Positions 63,170 through 64,000 of a stretch of 64,000 nt of DNA are shown piece after piece (position 1 is the stretch's first letter; each line of letters starts with the position of its first letter). The notes beneath the pieces are model-generated. The model was not told the origin of the DNA. It saw only the letters and a program-made list of their open reading frames with translations, and searched no databases. The DNA lies in NCBI GenBank assembly GCA_018242425.1, contig JAFEBX010000020.1:62001-126000 (forward strand), read 5' to 3'. The DNA is from Pseudomonadota bacterium (GTDB lineage Bacteria > Pseudomonadota > Gammaproteobacteria > Xanthomonadales > Xanthomonadaceae). Position numbers and translations under genes: made by a program.

Positions 63170-64000
63170 ATGAAAACCACGCACAAGCCGACAATGATGG
63201 AGCGCGCCCGTGTCATCGCCGGGGCGGCATTGGTCACTCTCGCCGGGCTGCCGGCGAACGCGGCGACGACATCGTTTCCGCAATACCCGCTGTTGACGGG
63301 TGGATCATCCATTCCGCCGAACATCCTGCTGATCCTCGACGACTCGGGATCTATGGCATACCCGTCGATGCCAGTGGATCAAAGCAGCCTGGGCGACAGC
63401 GTCTCGGATCGCGCCTACACCAACAACACGATCTACTACAACCCGAACCGGACCTACCTGCCGTGGCGCACGGCGAGCACCAACCTGAGTACCCGGCTGG
63501 CGAATGCGGATTTCACCAATGCCGCTAGCAATGCCACCGGTTTCGGCAATTACAGGGATCTGCGTGATACCTCGGAGTCGTATTTTTACGTGCCGAAATC
63601 CGGAGTCTCCAATCCCGGCACGAATTCCAGCAATTACGACAAATACCGGATCGCGACATCCAGTTCCTCCAACAGCTACAACGGCGGCGTGGTGCAGATC
63701 CAGGTCTCTTCCACCAAGACGCTGTTGAGCAGTTCAATTGCATCCATTTCCAAGAACAATTATTCGAGCTGCATAGCAGTCACCGTCAATTCGGCTGATA
63801 GCGTCACCATCTCGACTTCCGGTGGATCGGGCGATGGTGATTTGTACGTCTATTCAAGCAACAATTGTTCCGGGGCAACGTATGGCGTCAGCCAGGGCAA
63901 TACCAATTCCGAGAGCGTGACTTACGCGACGCCCCCGGCAACGATCAGTTTCAGAATCCTTGCGTATTCCGCAGTCAGCAATATCAGCTACACGGTCACC
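63170..64000 (+). CDS. pilY1: PilY1 tip adhesin/assembly factor, N-terminal part
   Basis: 277 codons are visible; the gene runs past the window. Signal peptide (VIAGAALVTLAGLPANA), then a von Willebrand A start PNILLILDDSGSMAYP with MIDAS DxSxS (Asp57, Ser59, Ser61). PilY1 sits at the pilus tip, regulates extension and adheres. Residues about 200-277 look like a PPC domain (SVTISTSGGSGDGDLYVYSS, TISFRILAYSAVSNISYTV), an odd insertion. GGAG 6 bases before the ATG at 63170 fixes the start; an in-frame ATG at 63158 overlaps the pilX stop. Confidence 0.9.
   Translation, partial: MKTTHKPTMMERARVIAGAALVTLAGLPANAATTSFPQYPLLTGGSSIPPNILLILDDSGSMAYPSMPVDQSSLGDSVSDRAYTNNTIYYNPNRTYLPWRTASTNLSTRLANADFTNAASNATGFGNYRDLRDTSESYFYVPKSGVSNPGTNSSNYDKYRIATSSSSNSYNGGVVQIQVSSTKTLLSSSIASISKNNYSSCIAVTVNSADSVTISTSGGSGDGDLYVYSSNNCSGATYGVSQGNTNSESVTYATPPATISFRILAYSAVSNISYTVT

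Overview
The window is chromosomal DNA of a high-G+C gammaproteobacterium, most probably of the order Lysobacterales (Xanthomonadaceae or a close relative). The best markers are a fused aspartate kinase/diaminopimelate decarboxylase (lysAC), the MurL/MurD2 peptidoglycan branch known from Xanthomonas, a lysine/alanine-tailed HU protein, and a recurrent TAGAAT -10 box ahead of genes. Almost all of the sequence is ordinary, densely packed core genome. I see no rRNA, tRNA, CRISPR array, transposase, integrase or prophage genes.

Layout: 1-3401 holds the end of a DUF5916 outer-membrane protein, two small lipoproteins, HU and a PhzF enzyme. 3480-8834 is a lysAC-murL-murD2 operon that joins lysine/DAP metabolism to the D-glutamate step of peptidoglycan synthesis. 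8933-11396 carries a dienelactone hydrolase, polyprenyl diphosphate synthase and ssb. 11519-18174 is a run of peptide and ion membrane genes (OPT transporter, S9 peptidase, DUF819, Nramp-like). 18179-24079 (minus strand) has ybdD-cstA, corA, a DUF4105 protein, corC and ybeY. 

24124-29436 is the accessory part: a lower-G+C cassette lying between ybeY and phoH, genes that are usually neighbours. It holds an XRE regulator, a HlyD-type adaptor, two adjacent double-glycine-leader peptides with stacked GxxxG motifs, a two-helix membrane peptide (possible immunity protein), a C39-peptidase ABC exporter and a CPBP-family membrane protein. Together they look like a self-contained two-peptide (class IIb-like) bacteriocin/microcin system, and this is the most interesting content of the window.

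29489-36348 returns to core genes: phoH, an amidohydrolase, and the glyoxylate shunt (aceB-aceA) with a divergent LysR regulator. 36416-40093 is a TetR-controlled HlyD/ABC exporter operon. 40112-54365 contains a phosphatase-like lipoprotein, miaB, a lytic transglycosylase, the cytochrome bc1 complex (petABC), sspA-sspB, Trm112-nadC-DUF2272-DUF3301, purEK, and divergent sodB and grxD sharing one palindromic -10 region, then an SDR and a MarC protein. 54538-59384 has a large TonB-dependent receptor and ppnN. 59389-64000 has a LytS/AlgZ-type kinase beside the type IV minor pilin operon fimT-pilV-pilW-pilX-pilY1; pilY1 runs off the end and appears to carry a PPC-like domain near its von Willebrand A region.
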